This document shows, piece after piece, positions 25,052-34,266 of a stretch of 41,700 nt of DNA. The stretch is from Cloacimonetes bacterium UBA3900 (GTDB taxonomy: Bacteria; Cloacimonadota; Cloacimonadia; Cloacimonadales; Cloacimonadaceae). The notes below the pieces were generated by a model. It worked only from the letters and a program-made list of their open reading frames with translations. It was not told where the DNA came from and ran no database searches. The DNA is taken from positions 178,116-219,815 of the forward strand of contig DGFM01000017.1 of NCBI GenBank assembly GCA_002391675.1, read 5' to 3'. The translations under genes and the position numbers were made by a program. Each line of letters begins with the position of its first letter. The first letter of the stretch is position 1.

Positions 25052-25669
25052 ATGGAAGAACTCAGTACAAACGACACACTGGAACTCAAGAAGGCAACGA
25101 TCATCAATGCGGCGATGGAGGTATTCGCCAAAAACGGCTATGCCAAAGGCTCCATAAGCGACATCGCTGCCAAGGCAGAGATTGGCAAGGCCACCTTGTA
25201 TTACTATTTCGATAGCAAGGAAGCCGTCTTTATGGAAGCCGTCAAGCTGGCTTATCGGCAGTTTTTTGAGGTTATCGAAAAGCAGGTTGCATCGTTAGAG
25301 GGCTTTGAAGCACGCTTCAGGGCCTTGGTGCGCTTGCCCATCCGCTACATCTATGATCACGTGCCTATCCTGGTTGAAGCTCGAAACAGCTTCCCTGAAG
25401 CCTATGTGGCTGAATTGGAAGCACTTCAAGAATATGGTCGTCAAAGAATGAGAAACAACCTGCATCGCCTATTCCAAGAGGGAATGGCAGAGAATAAGGT
25501 CGATGATCGCTTCAGTTTTGAAGCCCTTAGCAACGTCGTCCACGATTGGATGATGATGTCGGAGCTGAATTGGGATATTCAAGAGAAGCAGATGATCATG
25601 CAAAAATTGGAACGAGAACAGGACGTCCTTATCGACTTGGTCCTGTATGGTATATTAAAAAGAGGTTAA
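25052..25669 (+). CDS. TetR/AcrR-family transcriptional regulator
   Basis: One-component repressor predicted to control the efflux genes that follow. The N-terminal helix-turn-helix is clear (VFAKNGYAKGSISDIAAKAEIGKATLYYYFDSKEAVF, about residues 24-60). The remaining 145 residues are a helical ligand-binding and dimer domain with no recognisable specificity. The length of 205 is typical. GAGG lies 8 bases upstream. It is first in the operon and 6 bases from the tolC-like gene, so it would regulate its own synthesis too. Confidence 0.92.
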   Translation: MEELSTNDTLELKKATIINAAMEVFAKNGYAKGSISDIAAKAEIGKATLYYYFDSKEAVFMEAVKLAYRQFFEVIEKQVASLEGFEARFRALVRLPIRYIYDHVPILVEARNSFPEAYVAELEALQEYGRQRMRNNLHRLFQEGMAENKVDDRFSFEALSNVVHDWMMMSELNWDIQEKQMIMQKLEREQDVLIDLVLYGILKRG

Positions 25670-25675
25670 TCGAAT

Positions 25676-27052
25676 ATGAAAAGACTTATTACCCTGATCG
25701 GCCTGTCGCTGCTGGTGTTCAGCATCAGTGCGATAAGCCTGGATGAAAGCGTGAACCTGGCACTCAAAAACAACCGTAACCTCCTGATTGCCAAAGAAGA
25801 GGTGGAAAAGGCCAATATGTCTTACAACGATGTACGCGGCACACTGCTTCCTCAGATCACGCTGCAAGGAGGTTATGAGCTATCCAGGACTCATTTGCCA
25901 CCCAATGCCATACCCGGTGAGGTAAACTTCATGCCGGGCTTGTCGCAGACAGCTTCCATGGATGACTATTACTTGGCCGGGGCACTGGCCGGCGTGGTGA
26001 ACAATATGATCCCCACCACTCCTCAGGATCAGGCATCCGTGGCCTTGCAAGTCAAGATGACGCAGGTGCTCTTCCTGGGCGGTAAGCTGGTCAACGGCAT
26101 CAAAGCAGTGGACAGGTATCGCAGCATTCAGAGATTGAACTATTGGGTTGAGGAGCAGAATCTGATCCTCAAGACCAACGAGTTGTTCTATCAATGTCTG
26201 CTTGCTGAGAAGCTGGTACAGGTGCAACAGGATGGCCTGGATATGGCCAATCAGCACTTGGCACGCGTGGAAGCCTTCTTTGAAGAGGGCATGGTAAGCG
26301 AATTTGATCTGCTGCGAGCACGTCTTGAGGTGGCCAAATTGGAGCCACAGGTTTTGCAAGCTCAAAATACCTATGAGATTGCCCTGAGCGCATTCAGGAT
26401 GCACTTGGGTTCCGAGGATGAGAGCTTGGTGCCCGAAGGCGAATTTGTGCTGCCAGAAAAGATGGAAGTGACTCTGGAAGAAGCTCTCAGCTCCGGAAAA
26501 GAGAAGAGAGTGGAGCTGGAGCTCCTGGACATCGCCACCGAAGTTGCACAGATCAAATACAACGCAGAAAGAGGCAACTATCTGCCCAATATCGCTCTCA
26601 CTGCCGACTACTCATTGTATACAGCTGCAGATGATTTTAGCATCGAAAAGGACGATTTTGGCAGCCGCTACAGCGTGGGAATTGGCATACAAATACCCAT
26701 CTTTACGGGGCTATCCAATACTGCCAAACGCAACCGCGCCAGAAGCGAATACCTCCAAGCTCAATATCAGCAACGCGATCTCGAAAACATGATCCGCTTG
26801 GAAGTTACCCAAAATTGGCAAAATCTGCAACACACACTCCACAACCATGAAGTACAAAGCCAAAACATCCGGATGGCCGAACGCAGCTTGGAGATCGCTC
26901 AGGCCCGCTACGACAACCAGGTGGGAATCCAGCTGGAAGTCTTTGATGCACGCATCACGCTCTCCGGAATCCGCCTGCAATATCTGCAGTCCATTTATGA
27001 TATTATTATAGATCAACTCAAACTTACAAAATCAATGGGAATTAAAATTTAA
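25676..27052 (+). CDS. TolC-family outer-membrane efflux protein
   Basis: Outer-membrane channel of a tripartite pump. A signal peptide covers about residues 1-20 (MKRLITLIGLSLLVFSISA) and two repeats of long coiled-coil helices with short beta segments follow. It opens with SLDESVNLALKNN and the second repeat begins near 275 (TLEEALSSGKEKRVELELL), both typical of the OEP family. The length of 458 is normal. An AGAGG site lies within the end of tetR. It stands directly before the adaptor and pump genes, so the whole tripartite system is in one operon. Confidence 0.9.
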   Translation: MKRLITLIGLSLLVFSISAISLDESVNLALKNNRNLLIAKEEVEKANMSYNDVRGTLLPQITLQGGYELSRTHLPPNAIPGEVNFMPGLSQTASMDDYYLAGALAGVVNNMIPTTPQDQASVALQVKMTQVLFLGGKLVNGIKAVDRYRSIQRLNYWVEEQNLILKTNELFYQCLLAEKLVQVQQDGLDMANQHLARVEAFFEEGMVSEFDLLRARLEVAKLEPQVLQAQNTYEIALSAFRMHLGSEDESLVPEGEFVLPEKMEVTLEEALSSGKEKRVELELLDIATEVAQIKYNAERGNYLPNIALTADYSLYTAADDFSIEKDDFGSRYSVGIGIQIPIFTGLSNTAKRNRARSEYLQAQYQQRDLENMIRLEVTQNWQNLQHTLHNHEVQSQNIRMAERSLEIAQARYDNQVGIQLEVFDARITLSGIRLQYLQSIYDIIIDQLKLTKSMGIKI

Positions 27053-27062
27053 GGGAGTCTCC

Positions 27063-28100
27063 ATGAAAAAATACATCATTATCGTCAGCCTGATTGCCTT
27101 GCTCTTCACTCTGGGCGCCTGTGGCAAAAGCAAAGAGCAGAGCAAGACAATGCAAGAAATCCAAGAGACGGAAGGCATACCCGTGCGCACGCTGACCGTG
27201 AGCACAGAGACCTTCGTCCAACAACTGCGCTACAATGCGTCTTTGAGTGGGAAACAGGAATCCACGGCTCAATCCGATCTCAGCGAGGTGGTGAGCCAAA
27301 TCCACGCTAAAGTGGGCGACAGAGTTTCCAAAGGACAGCTCATCCTCAGCTTCCCCACCACTGCACCTGCAGCCCAATATGAACAGGCAGCCACAGCATT
27401 TGCAGCTCAACAAACCGCATATCAGCGTATGCAACGTCTATATGAAAGCGGCGCCATCTCCAAGCAGGAGCTGGACAACGTGGAAACCATGTACAAGGTG
27501 AGCAAAGCCAATCTGGAATCCAGCGAATCCATGATCAAGGTGCGTGCGCCCATCAGCGGTATTCTCTCCGCTCTGCACGTGAGCCAAAGCGATAAAGTGT
27601 ATCCCGGCAAAGACCTCTTCACCGTTTCCGCAACGGATGGCTACAAAGCCGTGATGATGGTGCCCACCCAGGATGCGCCCAAGATCAAAAAAGGCTCCAT
27701 CGCCACCGCAGAGGTGAATGGCGAAACCCTCAGAGGCAGAATCACCGAAGTGGGTATGGCACCCGATCCCATGCTGCGCGCCGTCAGAGTGGTAGCCACC
27801 TTCAACGGCATGAACCGGAAGATCAGCTTCGGTTCCACCGCCACAGTCAATATCAATGTTTTTAGCAAACCAAATTGCATAGTCGTAAATAGAGAATACC
27901 TAAGCTTTGAAAACGGAAACGCCTACGTGTGGGTAGCCGAAAACAACCGCTCCGTGCGCAGAGAAGTGACTCTGGGGCTCAACGATCAGCTTCACTATGA
28001 GGTCCTTTCCGGTCTCAACGAAGGCGATCAGCTCATCATAGCGGGTATGAACCTGGTGAGTGAAGACGGCTTAATCCGCATCATGGATGAAGAGGAATAA
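27063..28100 (+). CDS. RND efflux periplasmic adaptor (membrane-fusion lipoprotein)
   Basis: Periplasmic adaptor linking the inner-membrane pump to TolC. The N-terminus is a lipoprotein signal (IALLFTLGAC), with lipidated Cys20. A split barrel-sandwich domain is visible: SDLSEVVSQIHAKVGDRVSKGQLILSF and IKVRAPISGILSALHVSQSDKV flank a helical hairpin at about 95-155. A beta-barrel and a membrane-proximal domain follow (VVNREYLSFENGNAYVWV). The length of 345 is on the short side. GGGAG lies before the ATG, and the gene is 3 bases from the pump gene. Confidence 0.92.
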   Translation: MKKYIIIVSLIALLFTLGACGKSKEQSKTMQEIQETEGIPVRTLTVSTETFVQQLRYNASLSGKQESTAQSDLSEVVSQIHAKVGDRVSKGQLILSFPTTAPAAQYEQAATAFAAQQTAYQRMQRLYESGAISKQELDNVETMYKVSKANLESSESMIKVRAPISGILSALHVSQSDKVYPGKDLFTVSATDGYKAVMMVPTQDAPKIKKGSIATAEVNGETLRGRITEVGMAPDPMLRAVRVVATFNGMNRKISFGSTATVNINVFSKPNCIVVNREYLSFENGNAYVWVAENNRSVRREVTLGLNDQLHYEVLSGLNEGDQLIIAGMNLVSEDGLIRIMDEEE

Positions 28101-28103
28101 GCC

Positions 28104-31100
28104 ATGTTTTTGTCAAAACTCTCCATTGAACGTCCTGTCTTGGTCACAATGGCCATCTTGGTGTTCGTGGTCTTTGGGCTGATGGCCTATTTTGGTATGC
28201 CCTTGGACTTGATGCCAGACGTGGAGCTGCCCTATGTGTCCATTCAAGTGGTATACCCGGGAGCAGGACCGGAAGAGGTGGAAACTCAAGTGACAAACCG
28301 CATCGAAGAAGCGATAGCCACCGTGAGTAACATCGACCAGGTCCAATCCTACAGTCTGGACAACGTGAGCGTCACCTTGATCGCCTTTAAACTCGGCAAG
28401 GACGTTGATATCGCCAACCAGGAAGTAAAGGATAAAGTAGATAACATCCTCAGAGACCTCCCCAGCGGAGCAGAAAAACCCCAGGTGCAAAAGTTCAACT
28501 TCTCGGCCTTTCCCTTTATGGACGTGATCCTGAGCGGAAATATAGACAGCCGTGAACTTTATGAACTGGCAGACACCAGGGTGAAAGAGCGCTTTTCGCA
28601 GATCGAGGGCGTGGCTCAAGTGAATATCGTGGGCGGAGCCAAGCGTCAGATCAACGTAAAGCTCAGCGATGCTGCCATATTTGAAAACAACCTGTCCATG
28701 GCGCAGTTGATGCAGATCCTGCCGGCTCAGAATATGGATATGCCCGCCGGCCAGTTCAATCGCGGTTCGCAGGAGTACTCCGTGCGCCTCAAAGGACAAT
28801 TCTCCAGCGTGGATGAGATAGGCGAAGCCAGAATCCCATCCGGATACCTGATGAAGAAACTCTCAGATATCGCCACCATCGAGGACAGCAGCGAAGAAGT
28901 GCGTGCCAAAGCCATTTACTACAATGTGCCCAAGCAAACGATCCAGGACAACGTCGTCCGTCTCTCACTGATCAAGAGCTCGGATGGCAACATCGTGGAA
29001 ATCGCCAAACAACTGCGCAAAGAACTGCCAAACATCCAGAAAGACCTGCCTGAAGGAACCAATCTGAGCATCATCAGAGACGACTCTGATCTGACCAAAG
29101 CCACTGTGGACGACACGCTTAGCAATATCTGGATGGGCGTTTTGCTCACAGGATTGATCCTCTTCCTCTTCTTGCATGATCTGCGCTCCACCTTGATCGT
29201 TGCGCTTTCCATGCCCATTTCCATCATCTCCACCTTCGTGTTTTTGCAGCTAATGGGCTACACCATGAATATCCTCACCCTGATAGGACTTTCTACCTCG
29301 GTGGGTATCCTGGTAACAAACTCCGTGGTGGTGATCGAAAACATCTTCCGCCATAAAAACATGGGCAAAAGAAGGAAGGAAGCTGCAGACAAGGGCACAT
29401 CCGAGATCGCGGTAGCCGTGCTCGCCTCCACGCTCACCAATATCGTGGTGTTTTTGCCCATCGCTTCCATGAGCTCGCTGGTGGGACAGTTCTTCAAAGA
29501 ATTTGCCCTCACCGTCACCTTTGCTACCATCATGTCATTGTTGACCAGCTTCACCATCACACCCATGCTGGCTTCCCTGATCATTCCGGAAGAATATACG
29601 GCAGGCAGATGGGGCAAGAGATTTGATAAGGCTTTCGACAAGTTTGCACGCGGCTATAGAAGGTTCCTTGGCTATCTCATTGGGAATAAAAGGCGCAGCG
29701 TTGCCGTCATGGTGATTTCGGTGCTTGTCCTCGTGGGTAGCCTTGCCCTGCTTCCCGTCATCGGAATGGAGCTGTTTCCCGCTGTGGACCAGGGCGCCGT
29801 CAATATCTCAGTGGAACTGCCACAAGGCTATAACCTGGATGAAACTGCCAAGGTCTTGGATCAGATCCACAAACAAATCGGTAAATATAAGGAAGTGGAA
29901 CACGTGATCACAAACCTGGGAAGCTCCAGTATGCTCGATCACGGCGTAAACCTGGCCTCTGCAGAGGTTAAACTCGTGGATCAGAAGGACAGAAAGCGTT
30001 CCAGTGCCCAAATGGCTTCCCTGCTTACCGAAGCTTTGGCAAACATCCCCAATGCCAATATCAAAGTAGGTGTACAGCAGTTTATGGGTGGTGCCGGAGC
30101 TGCACCCGTCGAGTTTTATCTCAAAGGACAAGACAACGAGAAGCTGGAAGAAATCAAGACACGCTATATCACAGCCCTGGAAGGCACACCGGGTATGCTG
30201 AACCTCGATACCAGCAGCAGACGTGGACGCCCCGAGATCACCATCACCCCCAAACGTGATCAGATGGCCCTCACCGGCGCAATGGTCTACGATCTCGCCA
30301 TCGCTCTCAGAGCGGCCGTGGAAGGATTTGTGACCACACACTACACCGAACAGGGAAATCAATATGACATCAAGATCATGTTGGACGAAGAATATGTGAA
30401 CTCACCGGATAAGCTGATGCAGCTCACTTTGCCCATACACGGCCAAAACTACCTGCTTTCCCAACTGGCAGACATCTCCTTTGACGCAGGTACAAACAGA
30501 GTCACACATATGGATCGCTTCAGAACCATAGTCTTCACTGCAGACCTGGATGGAGATGCGAAACTGGGCGATGTGGTCTCTGCGGTCGACGCCCGTCTGG
30601 CAAATATCGAGCTGCCCACCGGCTATCATATGGCTTGGGGCGGCACAGCAGAGATGTTGGCTGATACCGTGGATGATATGCTCAAGACCTTCCTGCTGGC
30701 TATCCTGCTCACTTATATGTTGCTGGCTGCCATCCTGGAAAGCTTTACCCAGCCTCTGCTGATCATGGCTACTGTGCCACTGGGATTGATCGGCGTGGTC
30801 TTGTCGCTGCTGGTCACGGGCCAGGCACTGAATATCTTCTCTATGATGGCAACTATCATGCTGGTCGGAATCGTGGTTAATAACGCTATTCTGATCATCG
30901 ACCACGTGAATATGCGCCGCAGTGAAGGCCTGAACAGCCGTGACGCTCTGCTGGAAGCCGGCGAGCTCAAACTCAAACCCATCATCATGTCTACCCTGTC
31001 TATCGTGATCGGAATGCTGCCCATGGCTCTGGGTATAGGCGAAAGCATGAAAGAGTTCCGCCAATCCATGGGTGTGGTCTCGATAGGTGGCCTGATCGTA

Positions 31101-31181
31101 TCAGCTTTTTTGACTCTCATCGTCATTCCCGCATTTTACTACTTGACAACCAAGCAGGATGCGACTAAATTGTCCGAATAA
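28104..31181 (+). CDS. RND-family efflux pump (HAE1/AcrB-like), atypical proton relay
   Basis: Inner-membrane pump expelling drugs or other amphiphiles through the adaptor and TolC. The 1025 residues contain two repeats, each of one membrane helix, a large periplasmic domain and five more helices. Family text includes SIERPVLVTMAILVF at the start and MPLDLMPDVELPYVSI. Where AcrB has Asp407-Asp408 in helix 4, this protein has Thr405-Asn406 (GILVTNSVVVIEN). Where AcrB has Lys940 in helix 10, it has Asn926 (GIVVNNAILIID). The three main proton-relay positions are thus all changed while the protein looks intact. Different ion coupling or rewired proton transfer is possible. Substrates are unknown. 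Confidence 0.93.
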   Translation: MFLSKLSIERPVLVTMAILVFVVFGLMAYFGMPLDLMPDVELPYVSIQVVYPGAGPEEVETQVTNRIEEAIATVSNIDQVQSYSLDNVSVTLIAFKLGKDVDIANQEVKDKVDNILRDLPSGAEKPQVQKFNFSAFPFMDVILSGNIDSRELYELADTRVKERFSQIEGVAQVNIVGGAKRQINVKLSDAAIFENNLSMAQLMQILPAQNMDMPAGQFNRGSQEYSVRLKGQFSSVDEIGEARIPSGYLMKKLSDIATIEDSSEEVRAKAIYYNVPKQTIQDNVVRLSLIKSSDGNIVEIAKQLRKELPNIQKDLPEGTNLSIIRDDSDLTKATVDDTLSNIWMGVLLTGLILFLFLHDLRSTLIVALSMPISIISTFVFLQLMGYTMNILTLIGLSTSVGILVTNSVVVIENIFRHKNMGKRRKEAADKGTSEIAVAVLASTLTNIVVFLPIASMSSLVGQFFKEFALTVTFATIMSLLTSFTITPMLASLIIPEEYTAGRWGKRFDKAFDKFARGYRRFLGYLIGNKRRSVAVMVISVLVLVGSLALLPVIGMELFPAVDQGAVNISVELPQGYNLDETAKVLDQIHKQIGKYKEVEHVITNLGSSSMLDHGVNLASAEVKLVDQKDRKRSSAQMASLLTEALANIPNANIKVGVQQFMGGAGAAPVEFYLKGQDNEKLEEIKTRYITALEGTPGMLNLDTSSRRGRPEITITPKRDQMALTGAMVYDLAIALRAAVEGFVTTHYTEQGNQYDIKIMLDEEYVNSPDKLMQLTLPIHGQNYLLSQLADISFDAGTNRVTHMDRFRTIVFTADLDGDAKLGDVVSAVDARLANIELPTGYHMAWGGTAEMLADTVDDMLKTFLLAILLTYMLLAAILESFTQPLLIMATVPLGLIGVVLSLLVTGQALNIFSMMATIMLVGIVVNNAILIIDHVNMRRSEGLNSRDALLEAGELKLKPIIMSTLSIVIGMLPMALGIGESMKEFRQSMGVVSIGGLIVSAFLTLIVIPAFYYLTTKQDATKLSE

Positions 31182-31205
31182 CAAACCTATTTAGGAGAAC
31201 AAAAA

Positions 31206-31724
31206 ATGAAGAGATTCAAAAAACTCATCCTAATGGCCACACTTGCTGCATTCTTGATGATGAGCATGTTTGGCTGCTATGGCAGCTTTGCCTTCTCCAA
31301 AAAAGTCTATGACTTTAACGGCTCGGTGTCGGGAGACAAGTTTGTAAACAACCTCGTCTTTTGGCTTCTGAACGTGATCCCGGTCTACGGTTTTGCAGGT
31401 TTTGCAGACGTAGTCGTGCTCAACTTTATTGAGTTTTGGACAGGCAGCAACCCCATGGCTATGGATGCCGGTACTGAACAGATCCAGTATGTAACCGTCG
31501 ACGGAGCAGAGTTTAAACTCCTCATGTCAAACGATACCCTCAGCATCGAAACCATGTCCGGTGCAAACAAGGGTGACATCGTTAAAATGAACTATGATGC
31601 CGCAAGCCAGAGCTGGTATCTGCAACAACAGAATGGCCCCGTCAAAGTCGCCACCATGCACGGTGACAAGATGGATTTGATCTACCCCAGTGGGAATATC
31701 CTTACTGTTGACGTGAGCTACTAA
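31206..31724 (+). CDS. DUF3332 family membrane-associated protein
   Basis: A 172-residue protein with an N-terminal signal or anchor (LILMATLAAFLMMSMFGCYGSF). Its FGC could be lipidated, but the lipobox is not canonical. The pattern GSFAFSKKVYDFNGSVSGDKFVNNLVFWLLNVIPVYGFAGFADVVVLNFIEFWTGSNP matches DUF3332, whose function is unknown; a second hydrophobic stretch covers about 45-75. It begins 24 bases after the pump gene with AGGAG and ends at a terminator, so it probably belongs to the efflux operon. Confidence 0.85.
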   Translation: MKRFKKLILMATLAAFLMMSMFGCYGSFAFSKKVYDFNGSVSGDKFVNNLVFWLLNVIPVYGFAGFADVVVLNFIEFWTGSNPMAMDAGTEQIQYVTVDGAEFKLLMSNDTLSIETMSGANKGDIVKMNYDAASQSWYLQQQNGPVKVATMHGDKMDLIYPSGNILTVDVSY

Positions 31725-31733
31725 ACCTTTTAT

Positions 31734-31769
31734 AGTGGCGAGGCCTCATGTCTCGCCACTTTAACTTTA
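31734..31769 (+). terminator. Terminator of the efflux operon
   Basis: A 9-bp stem AGTGGCGAG / CTCGCCACT (31734-31742 and 31752-31760) with a 9-base loop is followed by a T-rich tail (TTAACTTTAT). The T-run is broken, so read-through into the Fe-S scaffold gene 23 bases later is possible. Confidence 0.75.
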
Positions 31770-31782
31770 TTATGAGGTAACA

Positions 31783-32013
31783 ATGATAGATAAAGAAAGA
31801 CTCGAAGCCGTATTGGACAAGATCCGCCCCGCCATCCAATCCGATGGAGGAGATGTGGAACTCGTCAACATCCGCGAAGACAACGTGGTGGAAGTGCGCC
31901 TCACGGGAGCCTGTAAAGGCTGCCCCATGGCAACCCTTACCCTCAAAGCAGGAATTGAAAGAATCGTCAAAGAAGAGATACCCGAAGTCAAGGAAGTAGT
32001 CTCTGTTAAATAA
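31783..32013 (+). CDS. NifU C-terminal-domain Fe-S cluster scaffold/carrier
   Basis: A 76-residue protein consisting only of the NifU C-terminal (Nfu) domain. It binds or transfers a 4Fe-4S cluster at the interface of a dimer through Cys44 and Cys47 of the CKGCPMA motif. The flanking RPAIQSDGGDVELV and LTGACKGCP are diagnostic. It lacks the degenerate A-type domain of NfuA. GAGG precedes the ATG. It is a single gene between two terminators. Confidence 0.93.
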   Translation: MIDKERLEAVLDKIRPAIQSDGGDVELVNIREDNVVEVRLTGACKGCPMATLTLKAGIERIVKEEIPEVKEVVSVK

Positions 32014-32041
32014 GCTTTGACTCCCTTTTCAAGAACCATTG

Positions 32042-32070
32042 AACCGATGTCTGCAAGGCATCGGTTTTTT
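32042..32070 (+). terminator. Intrinsic terminator after the Nfu gene
   Basis: An 8-bp stem AACCGATG / CATCGGTT (32042-32049 and 32059-32066) with a 9-base loop runs directly into TTTTTT (32065-32070). A strong rho-independent terminator. Confidence 0.92.
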
Positions 32071-32255
32071 GTGCCCGCGCTTTTTCTTGCGTTTTGCCAC
32101 ACTATCCCTATCTCTTTGAGACTCATATAGGTACCTCGTGCCGCATGGATGCTTAAGTTATGGCAATGCGTCACCTTTATAAAATAATAGTGGACAGAAT
32201 ATGCCCCTCTGATTTGTTGACGTCGTAGAAAACAGTGGAAACATGGAGAGGACTT

Positions 32256-33065
32256 ATGTTACAGAAATTTGACTTTAGCCGGTTAATGAATGAGTTCATA
32301 ACGCCGGACAGGATCAGTCTTGTCATCAGAGTGGCGTTGATCCTGGTAATTGGTATCCCCCTGGTCAAGCTCATCCGCAAGCTTACCAGAAAGCTGGTGG
32401 AGAACAAACTCTCCCCTCAGAGCGAAGTGCTGATCGTGAGAATGGTGTATTATGCATCAAGCCTGATTCTGATCGTCACCGTGCTACACGAATTTGGCTT
32501 CAAGCTCTCCGCACTGCTGGGAGCTGCAGGCGTCTTGGGCGTTGCTATTGGCTTTGCCTCGCAAACCAGCATCTCAAACATCATCAGCGGCATATTCCTG
32601 ATCAGCGAAAAGCCATTCGAGATCGGAGACTTTATCAAAGTGGGCAACTGCGAAGGAACCATACATTCCATAGACCTGCTCTCTATCAAGCTGAACACGC
32701 CAGACAACCGCTTTATCCGTGTCCCAAATGAAACCATGATCAAATCCGAAGTGATCAACTACCACCGCTACCCCGTCCGCAGAGTGAATCTGGAGTTTCC
32801 CGTCTCCTTTGAGACAGACCTGGAGCCGTTCCTGGCCTTACTCAGGGATGTGGCAGACCAAGCAACGCTCTCGCTCAAAGACAAGAAGCCCTTCATCTCC
32901 ATCACCGGATTTGGCGATTCCGGATACAGCATACTCTTCGGTGTGTGGTGCAATAGTACTGATTTCTTTGCTTTAAGAGACGAATTGATTATATTATTAA
33001 AAGAAAGCTTTACCAGAAACAATATAGAGATACCGTTTTCAACGATATCTGTCCTTAACGACTAA
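32256..33065 (+). CDS. MscS-family small-conductance mechanosensitive channel
   Basis: Inner-membrane channel opening on hypo-osmotic shock. Three membrane helices: about 13-33, about 58-78 and the pore-lining TM3, LSALLGAAGVLGVAIGFASQTSISNIISGIFLI (about 82-114), with the Gly/Ala packing pattern of MscS. The beta domain EKPFEIGDFIKVGNCEGTIHSIDLLSIKL and an alpha/beta C-terminus follow. The length of 269 is close to E. coli MscS (286). ATG 32256 is chosen over GTG 32235 because GGAGAGG precedes it. It is 17 bases before the phosphatase gene. Confidence 0.92.
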   Translation: MLQKFDFSRLMNEFITPDRISLVIRVALILVIGIPLVKLIRKLTRKLVENKLSPQSEVLIVRMVYYASSLILIVTVLHEFGFKLSALLGAAGVLGVAIGFASQTSISNIISGIFLISEKPFEIGDFIKVGNCEGTIHSIDLLSIKLNTPDNRFIRVPNETMIKSEVINYHRYPVRRVNLEFPVSFETDLEPFLALLRDVADQATLSLKDKKPFISITGFGDSGYSILFGVWCNSTDFFALRDELIILLKESFTRNNIEIPFSTISVLND

Positions 33066-33082
33066 ATAGAAGGAGGATTGTG

Positions 33083-33784
33083 ATGAAGTCACTACCCAAA
33101 ATCAAAGCTATTATCTTCGACCTGGATGGCACCCTGCTGGACAGCATTCAGGATATAGCCGAAAGCATGAACCTCGCCCTTGAGGAAGCTGGTTATCCCA
33201 CCCACCCGATCGAAGCGTATAAAGATTTTGTCGGCAATGGATTTGGCGGCTTGGTACAGAAAGCCCTGCCTGCCGACAAGAGAACAGAGAAAGAGGTCAA
33301 ACGCCTGGTCAAGAAGTTTGCCGAGAAGTATGAGGAGCACTGGTTTGTTGAGACCAAGCCCTTTATCGGCATCCTGCACCTGATCAAGACCTGCGTCACC
33401 CACAAGATCAAGCTGGCCATTCTCTCAAACAAGGCGCACTACTTTACCAAGAAGATGATCCGCCACTATTTCAGAGGTGCCATGATCAACCAAGGCAAGA
33501 ATCCCTTTGGCATCTATAGCGGAGCGGAAGAAGGCAAGCCCCTCAAGCCGGACCCAACCACTGCCTTGGAGCTGGCAGAAAGGCTGAAAACCCCCGTGGA
33601 AAACATCGCTTTCGTGGGAGACAGCCCTGTTGATATGGAAACCGCCAAAAACGCCGGCATGATTGCCATTGGCGCAGCTTGGGGCTTCTCCGGCAGAGAG
33701 ATACTGGAAAAAGCAAACCCGGATGCCATCTATGACAGCCCCACGGAACTTGCAACCTACTTGAACCAATTCCCCATAGTCTGA
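33083..33784 (+). CDS. HAD-family hydrolase, phosphoglycolate-phosphatase-like
   Basis: Cytosolic phosphatase of the Gph group. HAD motif I is FDLDGTLLDS, with nucleophile Asp13 and acid/base Asp15. A helical cap covers about 20-95, motif II is LSNKAH, the Lys motif is KPDPTTALELAERL and motif III is FVGDSPVDMETAKNAGM. The length of 233 is normal. The substrate may be 2-phosphoglycolate or another small phosphate ester. ATG 33083 is chosen over GTG 33080 since it sits 6 bases after AGGAGG. Its TGA overlaps the next ATG by one base. Confidence 0.88.
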   Translation: MKSLPKIKAIIFDLDGTLLDSIQDIAESMNLALEEAGYPTHPIEAYKDFVGNGFGGLVQKALPADKRTEKEVKRLVKKFAEKYEEHWFVETKPFIGILHLIKTCVTHKIKLAILSNKAHYFTKKMIRHYFRGAMINQGKNPFGIYSGAEEGKPLKPDPTTALELAERLKTPVENIAFVGDSPVDMETAKNAGMIAIGAAWGFSGREILEKANPDAIYDSPTELATYLNQFPIV

Positions 33785-34200
33785 TGAAATCATACCGGCA
33801 AGAACTCACCATCACTGCACCCCAAAGGCGTGCTTACATCAATATCACGCCGCAGGTTCAAGCTGCGATAGACAAGAGCGGAATCACCGAAGGTTTATGC
33901 CTGGTAAACGCTATGCATATCACGGCTTCCGTGTTTATCAACGATGATGAAAGCGGCCTCCACAGAGATTTTGAGACTTGGCTGGAAAAACTGGCTCCCG
34001 AACATCCCCACAGCCAATATCACCACAACGGCTATGAAGACAACGCCGATGCCCATCTGAAGAGGCAGATCATGGGCCGTGAGGTGGTGGTTGCCGTCAC
34101 CAATGGCAGACTGGACTTTGGCCCTTGGGAGCAGATTTTCTACGGAGAGTACGACGGGAAAAGACCCAAGCGAATCCTCATCAAGATAATTGGTGAATAA
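33784..34200 (+). CDS. YjbQ/UPF0047 family protein
   Basis: A 138-residue protein of the YjbQ family (secondary thiamine-phosphate synthase enzyme; UPF0047). E. coli YjbQ shows weak thiamine-phosphate synthase activity; the true role is unclear. Family text is intact: LVNAMHITASVFINDDESGLHRDFETWLEKLAP, HHNGYEDNADAHLKRQIMGRE, and DFGPWEQIFYGEYDGKRPK with the His and Asp/Glu residues that line the metal-binding pocket. Its start overlaps the phosphatase stop (TGATG), so the two are co-translated. Confidence 0.92.
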   Translation: MKSYRQELTITAPQRRAYINITPQVQAAIDKSGITEGLCLVNAMHITASVFINDDESGLHRDFETWLEKLAPEHPHSQYHHNGYEDNADAHLKRQIMGREVVVAVTNGRLDFGPWEQIFYGEYDGKRPKRILIKIIGE

Positions 34201-34216
34201 ACCTATCACAATAAAG

Positions 34217-34246
34217 AAAGAGGTCGCCTGCCGGTGACCTCTTTTT
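34217..34246. terminator. Bidirectional terminator between yjbQ-family gene and ugd
   Basis: A 9-bp stem AAAGAGGTC / GACCTCTTT (34217-34225 and 34236-34244) is flanked by A-rich sequence on the left and T-rich sequence on the right, and lies between two convergent genes. It can serve transcripts from both sides. Confidence 0.88.
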
Positions 34247-34266
34247 GTATGCTCAAAATTGCTTGT

